Source: Thiomicrorhabdus cannonii (GTDB lineage Bacteria > Pseudomonadota > Gammaproteobacteria > Thiomicrospirales > Thiomicrospiraceae). Taken from it: a DNA stretch of 64,000 nucleotides. Shown here in pieces: positions 27,446 through 36,719 of the stretch (position 1 is the stretch's first letter; each line of letters opens with the position of its first letter). The translations under genes and the position numbers were made by a program. The stretch covers positions 1-64,000 of the forward strand of contig NZ_JACBGH010000005.1 in the NCBI RefSeq assembly GCF_013391695.1, given 5' to 3'. The notes under the pieces are model-generated. The model saw only the letters and a program-made list of their open reading frames with translations, did not search any database and was not told the DNA's origin.

Positions 27446-28281
27446 TGTTGTTGTCAAAAGCCGACGGTATTTTGGATTTGCGCACCTGGGAGGATTACAA
27501 AGCGGCGCATATCGTCGATTCCACCTGGATGCCGTGGGATGAGTTGGGCGAAGCCTTGAATGAATTGCCCGCTGCGCCAGCTACATTCTTTCTGGTGGGC
27601 GCGTTTGAGGCGATTGAGCTGAGTTCGGTCTTGCTGGATGCCAAGGGCTATAAAGTCAGCGGTTCTTTGATTGTGAACCAGCAAGAAGATCTGCAAGCCT
27701 GGGGCGCCAAGCTACCCGGCCTGTTGACTTCCGGAAACGACTCGAAACGCCTTTGGTCGCCCAATCCTCTATTGCAGGAGTTTGTGGCTAAGCATCCCGT
27801 TGATGCGTTTGCGCAACGCCCGCAGGCGCTGGATTTGGGCTGCGGCGGCGGCCGCGATGCGGTGTTTCTGGCCAAGGCGGGCTGGCAGGTTATTGGCATT
27901 GACGATCAGGCGCGTGTGCTGAAACGCGCCAAGCAGCTGGCGCAACGCAATGGTGCATCGGTCAAGTTCAAGTGTTGCGACCTCAAAAAAGCCGGCTGTC
28001 TGCCGCAAGGGACGTTTGATCTGGTGATGATGGTGCGATTTTTGAACCGCGAATTGTTCGCTGCGCTTCGAGAGTTGGTGGCGCCGGGCGGCTTCGTCAT
28101 GGTGCATACCTTTGCCGAAGGGGCGGACGCGTTCGGATCGCCCAAAAATCCCGAACACCTGCTGAAAGCCGCAGAGTTGGCGGAAGTTTTTGCGGATTTC
28201 AGCGTGATTGTTGATAAAATAGACACACTGGCTGACGGGCGTCCCGTGGCTTCTTTTATTGCACAGAAGCCCGCCGAATAA
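27445..28281 (+). CDS. Rhodanese-like plus SAM methyltransferase fusion
   Basis: 278 residues. The first 95 resemble a rhodanese domain (DLRTWEDYKAAHIVDSTWMPW), but the position of the catalytic cysteine appears to be Val in FFLVGAF, so it is probably inactive. Residues about 125-275 are a class I methyltransferase with motif I ALDLGCGGGRDAVFLAKAG, similar to TehB-like proteins. The substrate is unknown. It is translationally coupled to truB and inserted in the otherwise conserved truB-rpsO interval. A motif copy in reverse orientation encodes PGLL between the two domains. Confidence 0.75.
   Translation: MLLSKADGILDLRTWEDYKAAHIVDSTWMPWDELGEALNELPAAPATFFLVGAFEAIELSSVLLDAKGYKVSGSLIVNQQEDLQAWGAKLPGLLTSGNDSKRLWSPNPLLQEFVAKHPVDAFAQRPQALDLGCGGGRDAVFLAKAGWQVIGIDDQARVLKRAKQLAQRNGASVKFKCCDLKKAGCLPQGTFDLVMMVRFLNRELFAALRELVAPGGFVMVHTFAEGADAFGSPKNPEHLLKAAELAEVFADFSVIVDKIDTLADGRPVASFIAQKPAE
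27714..27725 (-). repeat. Uptake-sequence-like 12-mer inside the rhodanese-methyltransferase gene
   Basis: An exact copy, antisense to the gene, placed in the linker between the two domains and encoding P-G-L-L. Confidence 0.85.
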
Positions 28282-28323
28282 ACCAAAGTTGCCCGCAGCG
28301 TTAAGGAAATTGATGGAGCGATT

Positions 28324-28815
28324 ATGATTGGCATGACCACTAAAGAACTGTTTAACTACTTTCAAGACAACCTGATCTGTGAGTCGCTCACGTTGGCGGA
28401 TGTTGAAAAGTTAAGCGCCTATCTGCAACTTAAAAATTTCGACAGCAATACCATTATTTCCGATATGGGTGAAGTCGGCGAATTTCTGGCCTTTATTATC
28501 GAAGGCAAGGTCAAGTTCACCAGCGGCTCCGGTTCGGAAGAGGCTGAAGTGGGCAAGCAAGGTCCCGGCAACCTGATCGGCGAAATGTCGTTCTTCGACC
28601 GTAAGCCACGCGCATTGCGCATGGCCGCCTGCAAAAAGGGTGTTAAGTTGTTGATTCTGACTCGTGCCATGTACGACCGCATTAAAGTCGAAGAACCTTA
28701 TATTGCGGTAAATATTTTGGAAAACGCGATTGTCAGCCTGGATCATCTGGTGCGCCATATGGGTGAGGATATTAACGCGCTCGAAAACTACGTGCACGGT
28801 TTCGGTAAACGCTGA
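28324..28815 (+). CDS. Cyclic nucleotide-binding-domain protein
   Basis: 163 residues with one cNMP-binding fold (about 20-135), seen in FLAFIIEGKVKFTSGSGSEE and GNLIGEMSFFDRKPRALRM. The last segment resembles the phosphate-binding cassette but has Lys-Pro-Arg where cAMP binders have Arg-Ser-Ala. No DNA-binding domain follows, so it is not a Crp-type regulator. It may bind a partner or nucleotide. It lies in the truB-rpsO interval with the preceding methyltransferase. Confidence 0.75.
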   Translation: MIGMTTKELFNYFQDNLICESLTLADVEKLSAYLQLKNFDSNTIISDMGEVGEFLAFIIEGKVKFTSGSGSEEAEVGKQGPGNLIGEMSFFDRKPRALRMAACKKGVKLLILTRAMYDRIKVEEPYIAVNILENAIVSLDHLVRHMGEDINALENYVHGFGKR

Positions 28816-28845
28816 GCCGAATCCACGTTAAGTGATTGATAAGGC

Positions 28846-28873
28846 TTGCAGTGTCTGCATAAATCCGTAAAAT
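28846..28873 (+). promoter_or_regulatory. Probable rpsO promoter
   Basis: TTGCAG at 28846-28851 and TAAAAT at 28868-28873, spacing 16, about 70 bp before rpsO. Confidence 0.55.
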
Positions 28874-28945
28874 ACGCGGTTCAACTTCTGTCATCGGTTG
28901 CGGAGGTCGAATTTTTTGTTAAAACCGATCTAATGGAGAAATGTT

Positions 28946-29212
28946 ATGTTTAACGCTGAAGTAAAAGCGCAAATCGTTGCTGAATACGCTACTAAAGAGG
29001 GCGACACGGGTTCACCTGAAGTTCAAGTGGCTTTGTTGACTCACCGTATCAAGCACCTGACTGAGCACTTCAAAGAGCACAAACAAGACAACCACTCTCG
29101 CGTTGGTCTACTGCGTTTGGTAAGCCGTCGTCGTAAGTTGCTAGACTATTTGCACCACAAAGATGGTCAAAGATACCTAGATTTGATCCAACGTCTGGGT
29201 CTGCGTAAGTAA
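28946..29212 (+). CDS. rpsO: 30S ribosomal protein S15
   Basis: 88 residues, a typical four-helix S15 with [17 protein letters not shown] and the rRNA-binding [15 protein letters not shown]. It binds the central domain of 16S rRNA early in assembly. It is followed by a strong terminator and then pnp, the conserved order. S15 often represses its own mRNA; I did not find a definite pseudoknot. Confidence 0.97.
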   Translation: MFNAEVKAQIVAEYATKEGDTGSPEVQVALLTHRIKHLTEHFKEHKQDNHSRVGLLRLVSRRRKLLDYLHHKDGQRYLDLIQRLGLRK

Positions 29213-29229
29213 TCCAAGACGTTCGTCAG

Positions 29230-29259
29230 AAAAACCCTGCTCCGGCGGGGTTTTTTTTT
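29230..29259 (+). terminator. Terminator after rpsO
   Basis: AAAACCCTGC, loop TCCG, GCGGGGTTTT and a long T run, with one G-U pair. Confidence 0.88.
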
Positions 29260-29397
29260 GGCGTTTTTTGGTGCTGTGGCGATAAAAATTGTTCTGTCTC
29301 GCAATGCAAACGGGTTAGAATGGCAAGGTTTAGCGCCGTCAGAACTTGTTAAAACGGCATTTTGAGTAGTTATTGGCAGTCAACTGTAAACCCACAG

Positions 29398-29461
29398 CCT
29401 GAATCCCTAAACGTTTGTGTTATAGATTGTGTTCTCTGGCACGAATGCTTAGTGATTCAGG
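29398..29461 (+). promoter_or_regulatory. Long leader hairpin upstream of pnp
   Basis: The 22-nt arms at 29398-29419 (starting CCTGAATCCCTAA) and 29440-29461 (ending TTAGTGATTCAGG) pair nearly fully, with two mismatches and two G-U pairs, around a 20-nt loop. It lies 42 bp before the pnp start. In E. coli a comparable pnp leader stem is cut by RNase III, and PNPase then represses its own mRNA. Confidence 0.7.
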
Positions 29462-29503
29462 TTTCCGGTTGGTGCCTCCTGTAAAAGGTAAAAAGGTTAT
29501 TAC

Positions 29504-31594
29504 ATGGCTAAGATCACCAAGTCATTTCAGTATGGTAAGCACCAGGTTACGCTAGAAACGGGTGAAATCGCCCGTCAGGCGGACGGTGCCGTCATGATCG
29601 GTATGGGCGATACCCGCGTGTTGGTCACGGTAGTGGCTTCCAAAACGGTTAAAGAAGGTCAGGATTTCTTCCCGTTGACCGTCAACTATCAGGAAAAAGC
29701 CTATGCTGCAGGCCGTATTCCCGGCGGTTTCCTGAAGCGCGAAGGCCGTCCTTCAGAAGGCGAAACCCTGACCTCGCGTCTGATTGACCGTCCGATTCGC
29801 CCGTTGTTCCCGAAAGGGTTCCTGAACGAAGTGCAAGTGATTGCGACTGTGGTTGCATTGGATCCGGAAGTCGGCACCGAAGTGCCTTCCATGCTGGGTA
29901 CCTCGGCTGCTTTGGCGATTTCCGGCGTGCCGTTCAATGGCCCGATCGGTGCCGCGATTGTCGGTTACATCAATGATGCGTTTGTGTTGAACCCCAGCAA
30001 AGAACAGCTTGAAGAGTCTGATCTGGAGTTGAGTGTCGCCGGTACGGCCGAAGCGGTATTGATGGTGGAATCCGAAGCCTCCGAGCTGACGGAAGAGATC
30101 ATGCTGGGTGCGGTGATGTTCGGTCACGAACAGATGCAGGTGGCGATTAAAGCGATTGAAGAGTTTGCCCAGCAGGTCAGCAAGCCGGTGATGGAATGGC
30201 AGCCGGCGCCTGAAAATACCGCCTTGAAAGAAGCGGTATTCGGTCTGATTCGCAGCGATGTCGAAGCCGCTTACTCTATCGCCGACAAGATGGCGCGTTA
30301 TGCCGCGCTGGACGCCGCCAAAGCCAAAGCAATGGAGCATCTGGTAGTCAGCGAAATCAATCCGAACGGTTTTGACGCAGGCGACATCGACGGCATGTTC
30401 GGCAAACTGCAAAAAGATATCGTACGTGGCCGAATCATTGCCGGTGAGCCGCGTATCGACGGCCGCGATACCAAAACGGTGCGTCCGATCACCTGTAAAG
30501 TCGGCGTGTTGCCGAAAGTGCACGGTTCGGCCTTGTTTACGCGCGGTGAAACGCAGGCCTTGGTGGTCACGACTCTGGGAACTGAAAAAGACGCCAAAAT
30601 CGTTGACGAATTGACCGGCTCTTACAATGACCGTTTTATGCTGCACTACAACTTCCCGCCGTTTTCGGTAGGTGAGTGCGGGCGTATCGGTTCACCAGGA
30701 CGTCGTGAAATCGGTCACGGCATGCTGGCGCGTCGCGGTGTAGCGGCCTTGTTGCCAACAGCGGACGAATTCCCGTACACCATTCGCGTGGTGTCTGAAA
30801 TCACCGAGTCGAACGGTTCCAGCTCGATGGCGTCGGTGTGCGGCACCTCGATGTCGTTGATGCACGCCGGTGTGCCGATTGCAGCACCCATTGCCGGTAT
30901 CGCCATGGGCTTGATCAAGGAAGACAGCGGCTTTGCGGTATTGTCCGACATTCTGGGTGACGAAGACCACCTGGGCGACATGGACTTTAAAGTGGCCGGT
31001 ACCGAACAAGGTGTGACGGCACTGCAGATGGACATCAAGATCAACGGCATCACCGAAGAGATCATGCGCATTGCGTTGCAACAGGCAAAAGAAGGGCGCG
31101 TGCATATTCTGGGTGAAATGGCCAAGGCGATCGATCACTCCAATGCGGATATCGCGAGCACGGCACCACGTTTCTTTATGGTAAAAGTGAAGCCTGAGAA
31201 GGTGCGTGAAATCATCGGTAAAGGCGGCGCGACCATCCGTAGCATCACCGAGCAGAGCGGTTGTACAATTGAAATCGACGACGACGGCAATGTGAAGATT
31301 GCGGCTGTGGATGAAGACGCAGCCAATGTGGCCAAAGCGATGATCAATGACATCGTCGCCGAGCCGGAAATCGGCAAAACTTACGATGCCGTGGTCAAGA
31401 AGATCGTCGATTTCGGCGCGTTTGTGGCGTATATGCCGGGCCGTGAAGGGCTGGTACACGTATCGCAAATCGCGCAGGAGCGTGTCGAGAACGTGGCTGA
31501 CTATCTGAAAGAAGGTCAGCAAGTTCGCGTGAAACTGACCGAAATCGACAAGCAAGGTCGCGTTAAACTGTCCATCAAGGATGCGGATGCTTAA
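29504..31594 (+). CDS. pnp: Polyribonucleotide nucleotidyltransferase (PNPase)
   Basis: 696 residues. It has two RNase PH-like domains ([20 protein letters not shown] at the start; the second around 320-550), a KH domain with [15 protein letters not shown], and a C-terminal S1 domain ([14 protein letters not shown]). It degrades RNA 3'-5' by phosphorolysis as part of the degradosome. The upstream hairpin suggests RNase III-dependent autoregulation. A terminator follows. Confidence 0.97.
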   Translation: MAKITKSFQYGKHQVTLETGEIARQADGAVMIGMGDTRVLVTVVASKTVKEGQDFFPLTVNYQEKAYAAGRIPGGFLKREGRPSEGETLTSRLIDRPIRPLFPKGFLNEVQVIATVVALDPEVGTEVPSMLGTSAALAISGVPFNGPIGAAIVGYINDAFVLNPSKEQLEESDLELSVAGTAEAVLMVESEASELTEEIMLGAVMFGHEQMQVAIKAIEEFAQQVSKPVMEWQPAPENTALKEAVFGLIRSDVEAAYSIADKMARYAALDAAKAKAMEHLVVSEINPNGFDAGDIDGMFGKLQKDIVRGRIIAGEPRIDGRDTKTVRPITCKVGVLPKVHGSALFTRGETQALVVTTLGTEKDAKIVDELTGSYNDRFMLHYNFPPFSVGECGRIGSPGRREIGHGMLARRGVAALLPTADEFPYTIRVVSEITESNGSSSMASVCGTSMSLMHAGVPIAAPIAGIAMGLIKEDSGFAVLSDILGDEDHLGDMDFKVAGTEQGVTALQMDIKINGITEEIMRIALQQAKEGRVHILGEMAKAIDHSNADIASTAPRFFMVKVKPEKVREIIGKGGATIRSITEQSGCTIEIDDDGNVKIAAVDEDAANVAKAMINDIVAEPEIGKTYDAVVKKIVDFGAFVAYMPGREGLVHVSQIAQERVENVADYLKEGQQVRVKLTEIDKQGRVKLSIKDADA

Positions 31595-31623
31595 GTCTGT
31601 TAGGCATTAACTTCCGCTTGATG

Positions 31624-31658
31624 AAGCCGCTACGGAGTGATCCTGGGCGGCTTTTTTG
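31624..31658 (+). terminator. Terminator after pnp
   Basis: AAGCCGC at 31624-31630 pairs with GCGGCTT at 31647-31653, followed by T residues. The loop is 16 nt. Confidence 0.75.
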
Positions 31659-31705
31659 CATATAAAATTATCGACATTACAAAAATTAAAGGGTTTGGAA
31701 ATCAT

Positions 31706-34636
31706 ATGACACAACCGATTGCAAAGGCCCATCCTGCATTTGACTATCTTGGCACCCATTTTATTGAAAGTCTGAATCTGACGGTTGAGCACTACCAGCA
31801 CAAACTGACCGGGGCGGTGCACTACCATATGGCGGCGGACGATGCCCAGAACGTGTTTCTGGTGGCGTTGCGCACCGTGCCGATGGATTCGACCGGTGTG
31901 GCGCATATTCTGGAGCATACCGTGCTGTGCGGCAGCGAGCGCTATCCGGTGCGCGATCCGTTCTTCATGATGATCCGCCGTTCCTTGAACACCTTTATGA
32001 ACGCCTTCACCTCCAGCGATTGGACGGCCTATCCGTTTGCAACAGAAAATAGAAAGGACTTTCAAAACCTGTTGCAAGTCTATATGGACGCAGTGTTTTT
32101 TCCGATTTTAGATCCGTTGGATTTTGCCCAGGAAGGGCATCGCTTCGAGTTCGAAGAGATGGATAATCCGCAGTCGCCTTTGACCTATAAAGGTGTGGTG
32201 TTCAACGAGATGAAAGGGGCGATGAGCTCGCCGGTATCGCGTTTGTGGCAAAGCCTGACGTCGGCCATCTACCCGACTAATACCTACCACTACAACAGTG
32301 GCGGCGAGCCGACCGCGATTCCCGAATTGAGCTATGAAGAGCTGGTGGCGTTTCACAAAGCGCATTACCATCCGTCGAATGCGGTGTTTATGACCTATGG
32401 CGATATTTCCGCGCTGGAGCATCAAACCCAGTTCGAAGAACTCGGTTTGAAGCGTTTCACCTCGCCGGTGCCGCAAGTGCATGTGGGCTTGGAACAGCGT
32501 TTTGATGCACCACAGATTGCGGAAGACGTCTATGCGTTGGACGAAGAAGATACCAGCAAGAAAACCCATATTGTGTTGGGTTGGTTGCTGGGGCTGAATC
32601 AGGACCCGATGGAGGTGTTGAAAGGCCAGCTACTGGCAGCGGTGTTGTTGGACAACAGCGCCTCGCCGCTTCGCAAAGTATTGGAAGAGACCGAGTTGGC
32701 CGAAGCGCCTTCGCCGTTATGCGGGCTAGAAGAGTCCAACAAAGAGATGGTCTTCGCGGTCGGCGTGCAGGGTTCGGAAGCCGAACACAGCGAAGCGATT
32801 GAAGCGCTGATTCTGGATGAATTGCAGCGCATTGCCAAAGAGGGCGTCGATCAGGCGCAGGTGGAGGCGATGCTGCATCAGTTGGAACTGTCGCAGCGTG
32901 AAGTCGGCGGCGACAGCTACCCTTACGGTTTGCAGCTGATATTGCATGCTTTGCCGGGCGCCTTGCATGACGGTGATCCGATCGCCTTGCTGGATATTGA
33001 TGCGGCCTTGCTGGAATTGGCCGAAGCGATTAAAGACCCGCAATTCATACCCGGCCTGGTGAAAACCTGGTTGCTGGATAATCCGCATCGTGTGCGTTTG
33101 ACTTTGAAGCCGGATACGGAATTGGCGGCGCGTGAAGCGGAGGCCGAAAAAGCCAAACTGGAAGCGATTCAGGCGAGTTTGAGCGAGGCGCAAAAACAGG
33201 CGATTGTCGACCAGGCGTTGGCGTTGGAAGTCCGTCAGGAACAGATCGACGATCCGACGATTCTGCCGGAGGTGACCAAGGCGGATATCCCGGCAGACAT
33301 TAAAACCGTGGCCGGCAGCCGTGCGACAGTCGGCGATTTGAGCGTGAGCACTTACCAGTGCGGCACCAACGGCCTGGTGTATGAACAAGTGTTGATTGAC
33401 CTGCCGGATTTGACTGACCACGAAAAAGCCATTCTGCCGCTGTTTAACAGCTGTTTGACCGAAGTGGGTTCCGGCGGGCGCGATTATGTCGCCACCCAGG
33501 CGCATCAGGCGGCGGTGTGCGGCAGCTTGTCGGCGCGTTCGTCGCTGCATAGCAAAATCGGCGACACGCAGGATTTCCATAGCCATTTCATAGTGTCATC
33601 CAAGGCGTTGAACCGTCATCAGGGTGAGATGGCGCAGTTGATTGAAGATACGCTTTACAGCGCGCGTTTTGACGAGATGGCGCGTCTGAAAGATCTGGTC
33701 GGGCAAATCCGTGCGAGTGTCGATCATGGCATTACCGGCAACGGTCACGGTCTGGCGATGATGGCGGCGGCACAGCAGTTTACGCCGATTGCCAAATGGA
33801 AATTCGAGCGCAGCGGCTTTGCCGGCATTCAGTTCATCAAGCAGTTTTATGACAAGCTCAAAGAACCCACCGCCTTGGAAGAGTTTGCCGACCAGTTGAC
33901 GGGCATTCGCCAGAAACTGCAAAACGGCGCCAAGCAGGCGCTGTTGGTGGTTGATGAAGCCGGTTTCGATGCCGCACTGGGCGGCATGGCATCCCGTTGG
34001 GGCAAAATGCAGCAAGCCGGGGAGGCGGCTGGCCGTTTCCATCTGGAGGCGTCGCAATCGACGGTCAAGCAGGCCTGGGTCACCAGCACGCAGGTCAACT
34101 TCTGCGCGCAGGCTTTCCCGGCGGTAAGTGCCGATCATGCCGATGCGCCGAAGCTCGCGGTATTGGGCGCATGCCTGCGTAACGGCTTTTTGCATTCGGC
34201 CATCCGCGAGAAAGGCGGTGCTTACGGCGGCGGCGCGAGTTTCAATGCCGAATCGGCGGCGTTTATGTTCTACTCCTACCGCGACCCGCGTTTGCTGGAA
34301 ACCTATGCCGATTTTGCCAAGGCCAAGGAGTGGCTGATGAGCAATGACGCTACGCAGGCCAAGGTGGACGAGGCGATTTTGAATGTCATCAGCGCCATGG
34401 ATAAACCAGGCTCACCCGCCGGCGAGGCCAAAAAGGCGTTCTATCAGCAGCTTTACGGGCGTACGCATGATGTTCGCATGGCGTATCGTCAAGGCGTGGT
34501 TTCAACCAGTTTGCAGGAGCTGCGAGAGGTGGCAGAGCGCTATCTGGATCCGGCCAAAGCCTCGGTTGCGGTATTGACGCACAGCGGTATGAGTGACATT
34601 GTCAAAGAGCATGGTTTTGAGGTCAAAACGCTTTAA
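31706..34636 (+). CDS. M16C metallopeptidase, PreP-like
   Basis: 976 residues from the ATG at 31706 (MTQPIAKAHPAFDYL). The inverted zinc motif HxxEH is in VAHILEHTVLCGSERYPVRD near residue 67, as in presequence protease and CymI-type M16C enzymes. Two catalytic and two non-catalytic halves are expected at this length, with SAIREKGGAYGGGA in the C-terminal half. It degrades peptides inside a closed chamber; targets here are unknown. No signal peptide is seen, so it is probably cytoplasmic. A GTG at 31637 would start inside the pnp terminator, making it unlikely. Confidence 0.88.
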   Translation: MTQPIAKAHPAFDYLGTHFIESLNLTVEHYQHKLTGAVHYHMAADDAQNVFLVALRTVPMDSTGVAHILEHTVLCGSERYPVRDPFFMMIRRSLNTFMNAFTSSDWTAYPFATENRKDFQNLLQVYMDAVFFPILDPLDFAQEGHRFEFEEMDNPQSPLTYKGVVFNEMKGAMSSPVSRLWQSLTSAIYPTNTYHYNSGGEPTAIPELSYEELVAFHKAHYHPSNAVFMTYGDISALEHQTQFEELGLKRFTSPVPQVHVGLEQRFDAPQIAEDVYALDEEDTSKKTHIVLGWLLGLNQDPMEVLKGQLLAAVLLDNSASPLRKVLEETELAEAPSPLCGLEESNKEMVFAVGVQGSEAEHSEAIEALILDELQRIAKEGVDQAQVEAMLHQLELSQREVGGDSYPYGLQLILHALPGALHDGDPIALLDIDAALLELAEAIKDPQFIPGLVKTWLLDNPHRVRLTLKPDTELAAREAEAEKAKLEAIQASLSEAQKQAIVDQALALEVRQEQIDDPTILPEVTKADIPADIKTVAGSRATVGDLSVSTYQCGTNGLVYEQVLIDLPDLTDHEKAILPLFNSCLTEVGSGGRDYVATQAHQAAVCGSLSARSSLHSKIGDTQDFHSHFIVSSKALNRHQGEMAQLIEDTLYSARFDEMARLKDLVGQIRASVDHGITGNGHGLAMMAAAQQFTPIAKWKFERSGFAGIQFIKQFYDKLKEPTALEEFADQLTGIRQKLQNGAKQALLVVDEAGFDAALGGMASRWGKMQQAGEAAGRFHLEASQSTVKQAWVTSTQVNFCAQAFPAVSADHADAPKLAVLGACLRNGFLHSAIREKGGAYGGGASFNAESAAFMFYSYRDPRLLETYADFAKAKEWLMSNDATQAKVDEAILNVISAMDKPGSPAGEAKKAFYQQLYGRTHDVRMAYRQGVVSTSLQELREVAERYLDPAKASVAVLTHSGMSDIVKEHGFEVKTL

Positions 34637-34658
34637 TTCCAAGTTTGAGGCATTCTTA

Positions 34659-34680
34659 ACGCCCCGCAAGGGGCGTTTTT
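34659..34680 (+). terminator. Terminator after the M16 peptidase gene
   Basis: AACGCCCC, loop GCAA, GGGGCGTT and TTT. Confidence 0.88.
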
Positions 34681-34702
34681 GTAGGTGAGAGAATGGATAA
34701 AA

Positions 34703-35893
34703 ATGACTTCAAAAAAAACTGAACAGGCCGGGTCTTGGGATATCTTCTGCCGCGTGGTCGATAATTTCGGCGATGCCGGGGTGACCTGGCGTTTGGCCAG
34801 GCTGCTGGTGCAAAAACAAGGCCTGCATGTGCGTTTATGGATTGATGATCTGGCCGCCCTGCAAACACTGGTGCCCGAATTGGATTTGGCCTCTGCCAAA
34901 CAGTCTTTGGAAGCCGGACGTTTAGAGGTACTTGTGTGGTGCGACGATTTGACCTCCGTGGATTTTGAACCGTTGCCGCAGGTGGTGATTGAAGCCTTTG
35001 GCTGCGATTTGCCACAAGCCTATCTGCAGATGATGCAGACACAACTGCAGCGCGCCAAGCTGCAAGTCAAGCAGGCTGCCGATGCCGTCAAACCGACCTT
35101 CTGGATTAATCTGGAATATCTTTCGGCCGAGTCCTGGGTGGTGGGATGTCACGGTTTGGGCTCGTTGCAATCCAATGGCTTGACGCGTCATTTCTTTTTT
35201 CCGGGATTGGTCGAAGGCACCGGCGGTTTGATGTTGGAGTCCGATTATGAAGACCGTCGTCAGGCTTTTCAAAATATTGAAATTCAGCAGGCCTGGTGTC
35301 GCCAATGGCGGCTACCGTGGGCGGACAGCAACACGCTGAAGGTGTCGCTGTTTGCCTATGAAAACCCCGCTTTACCGAGTTTGATTGAACAATGGCAACA
35401 ACTCAACAGGCCGGTATTGGCCTATCTGCCGGAAGGCAAATTGCTGGCGGAATTCAATCGGCAAAGCAGTCTGAATTTACAAGCTGGCGAATCCTGGCAG
35501 CAAGAGAATGTGACCCTAGTGGTCATGCCGTTTCTGCCGCAAAGCGCCTATGACGAGCTGTTGTGGTTATGCGATGTGAATTTTGTACGCGGCGAGGAGT
35601 CTTTCGTTCGCGCCCAATGGGCGGGCAAGCCGTTTGTGTGGCATATTTATCCGACCGAGGATGCGGCGCATTGGGATAAACTCGAAGCCTTTCTGGAAGT
35701 TTACCAGCCGCCGGAATCCTTAAAAGCGCTGATGATTCAATGGAATAGCGGAAAGTTGCAGACGGATGTGTGGCACAAGGTCATGTCCGATCGCGTTGCA
35801 TTGGAGTGGCATGCAGACGCCTGGCGCCAGCATTTAAAAAATTTAGGCGAATTAAGCACAAATTTAGTTCGTTTTGTTAAAAAAACACTATAA
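34703..35893 (+). CDS. earP: Elongation factor P arginine rhamnosyltransferase EarP
   Basis: 396 residues matching EarP (formerly DUF2331). Near the start is WDIFCRVVDNFGDAGVTWRLARLL and later VRGEESFVRAQWAGKPFVWHIYPTED, the nucleotide-sugar site. It transfers rhamnose from dTDP-rhamnose to Arg32 of EF-P, and efp is directly downstream with Arg at 32. The start is at 34703 (MTSKKTEQAG). The residues KKTEQAG are encoded by an exact motif copy right after the start codon, and a second partial copy lies at 35405. The dTDP-rhamnose genes are not in the window. Confidence 0.93.
   Translation: MTSKKTEQAGSWDIFCRVVDNFGDAGVTWRLARLLVQKQGLHVRLWIDDLAALQTLVPELDLASAKQSLEAGRLEVLVWCDDLTSVDFEPLPQVVIEAFGCDLPQAYLQMMQTQLQRAKLQVKQAADAVKPTFWINLEYLSAESWVVGCHGLGSLQSNGLTRHFFFPGLVEGTGGLMLESDYEDRRQAFQNIEIQQAWCRQWRLPWADSNTLKVSLFAYENPALPSLIEQWQQLNRPVLAYLPEGKLLAEFNRQSSLNLQAGESWQQENVTLVVMPFLPQSAYDELLWLCDVNFVRGEESFVRAQWAGKPFVWHIYPTEDAAHWDKLEAFLEVYQPPESLKALMIQWNSGKLQTDVWHKVMSDRVALEWHADAWRQHLKNLGELSTNLVRFVKKTL
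34722..34733 (+). repeat. Uptake-sequence-like 12-mer at the 5' end of earP
   Basis: An exact copy extended as AAAAAACTGAACAGGCCGGG, encoding K-T-E-Q-A-G at residues 5-10, before the conserved fold begins. Confidence 0.85.
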
Positions 35894-35928
35894 TTCGCCA
35901 GACAATTTAATTTCTCAGGATTTATTCA

Positions 35929-36489
35929 ATGAAAACAGCACAAGAACTTAAACCAGGTAACGTATTTATGATGGGTGACGCGCCTATGGTCATCCTCAAA
36001 GCGGAATTTAACAAATCAGGCCGTAACGCCGCCGTGGTTAAAATGAAGCTGAAAAACGTGCTGACCGGTCAAGGTACAGAAACCGTTTACAAAGCCGACG
36101 ACAAGCTAGATGACATCATTCTTGAAAAGAAAGAGTGTACTTACAGCTATTTCGCCGATCCATTGTTTGTCTTTATGGATGAAGAGTACAACCAATACGA
36201 AATCGAAAAAGACGATTTGGGTGATTCAGCCAACTATATCGAAGACGGCATGCAGGACGTGTGTGAAGTGACTTTCTACAACGGTCGTCCAATCTCTGTT
36301 GAGATGCCGACTATCATCGTGCGTGAAGTGGCTTATACCGAACCGGCTGTGCGCGGCGATACGTCTGGTAAAGTGATGAAAACAGCACGTTTGACCAACG
36401 GCGCTGAGTTGAGCGTTGCCAGCTACATCGAAATCGGCGAAAAAATCGAAATCGATACGCGTACCGGTGAATTCCGTAAGCGTGCTTAA
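35929..36489 (+). CDS. efp: Translation elongation factor P
   Basis: 186 residues, three beta-barrel domains. The modification loop reads [11 protein letters not shown] with Arg at position 32, the residue rhamnosylated by EarP; EF-Ps modified by EpmA have Lys there. It relieves stalling at polyproline. Only 35 bp separate it from earP, so the two probably share a transcript. A strong terminator follows. Confidence 0.97.
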   Translation: MKTAQELKPGNVFMMGDAPMVILKAEFNKSGRNAAVVKMKLKNVLTGQGTETVYKADDKLDDIILEKKECTYSYFADPLFVFMDEEYNQYEIEKDDLGDSANYIEDGMQDVCEVTFYNGRPISVEMPTIIVREVAYTEPAVRGDTSGKVMKTARLTNGAELSVASYIEIGEKIEIDTRTGEFRKRA

Positions 36490-36544
36490 TCGTTGAATGC
36501 TGGCGTTGATACGCGAGCGCCAACGATAATTGTGATTGCTGCTC

Positions 36545-36580
36545 AAACCCCGTTATGAGTTCTCATAGCGGGGTTTTTTT
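36545..36580 (+). terminator. Terminator after efp
   Basis: AACCCCGTTATGAG pairs with CTCATAGCGGGGTT (one G-U), with a short loop, then seven T. Confidence 0.9.
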
Positions 36581-36719
36581 ATGGGCTAATTTGGGTGTAA
36601 ACAAACCTATCCGGTGCCGGCAATGCTCGGCGTTCATGTTTACGGCCTGTTTGTCTTAAATTGTGTGGTTGATATAAAGTATTCCAGAGCAATCCAAAAT
36701 AAAAAGAGGAATTAAGCAT

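Noticed and set aside
33049-33060. ACCCGGCCTGGT in the M16 peptidase gene
   Set aside because: An 11 of 12 match without the A-rich flank; encodes IPGLVK, possibly chance, so not counted.
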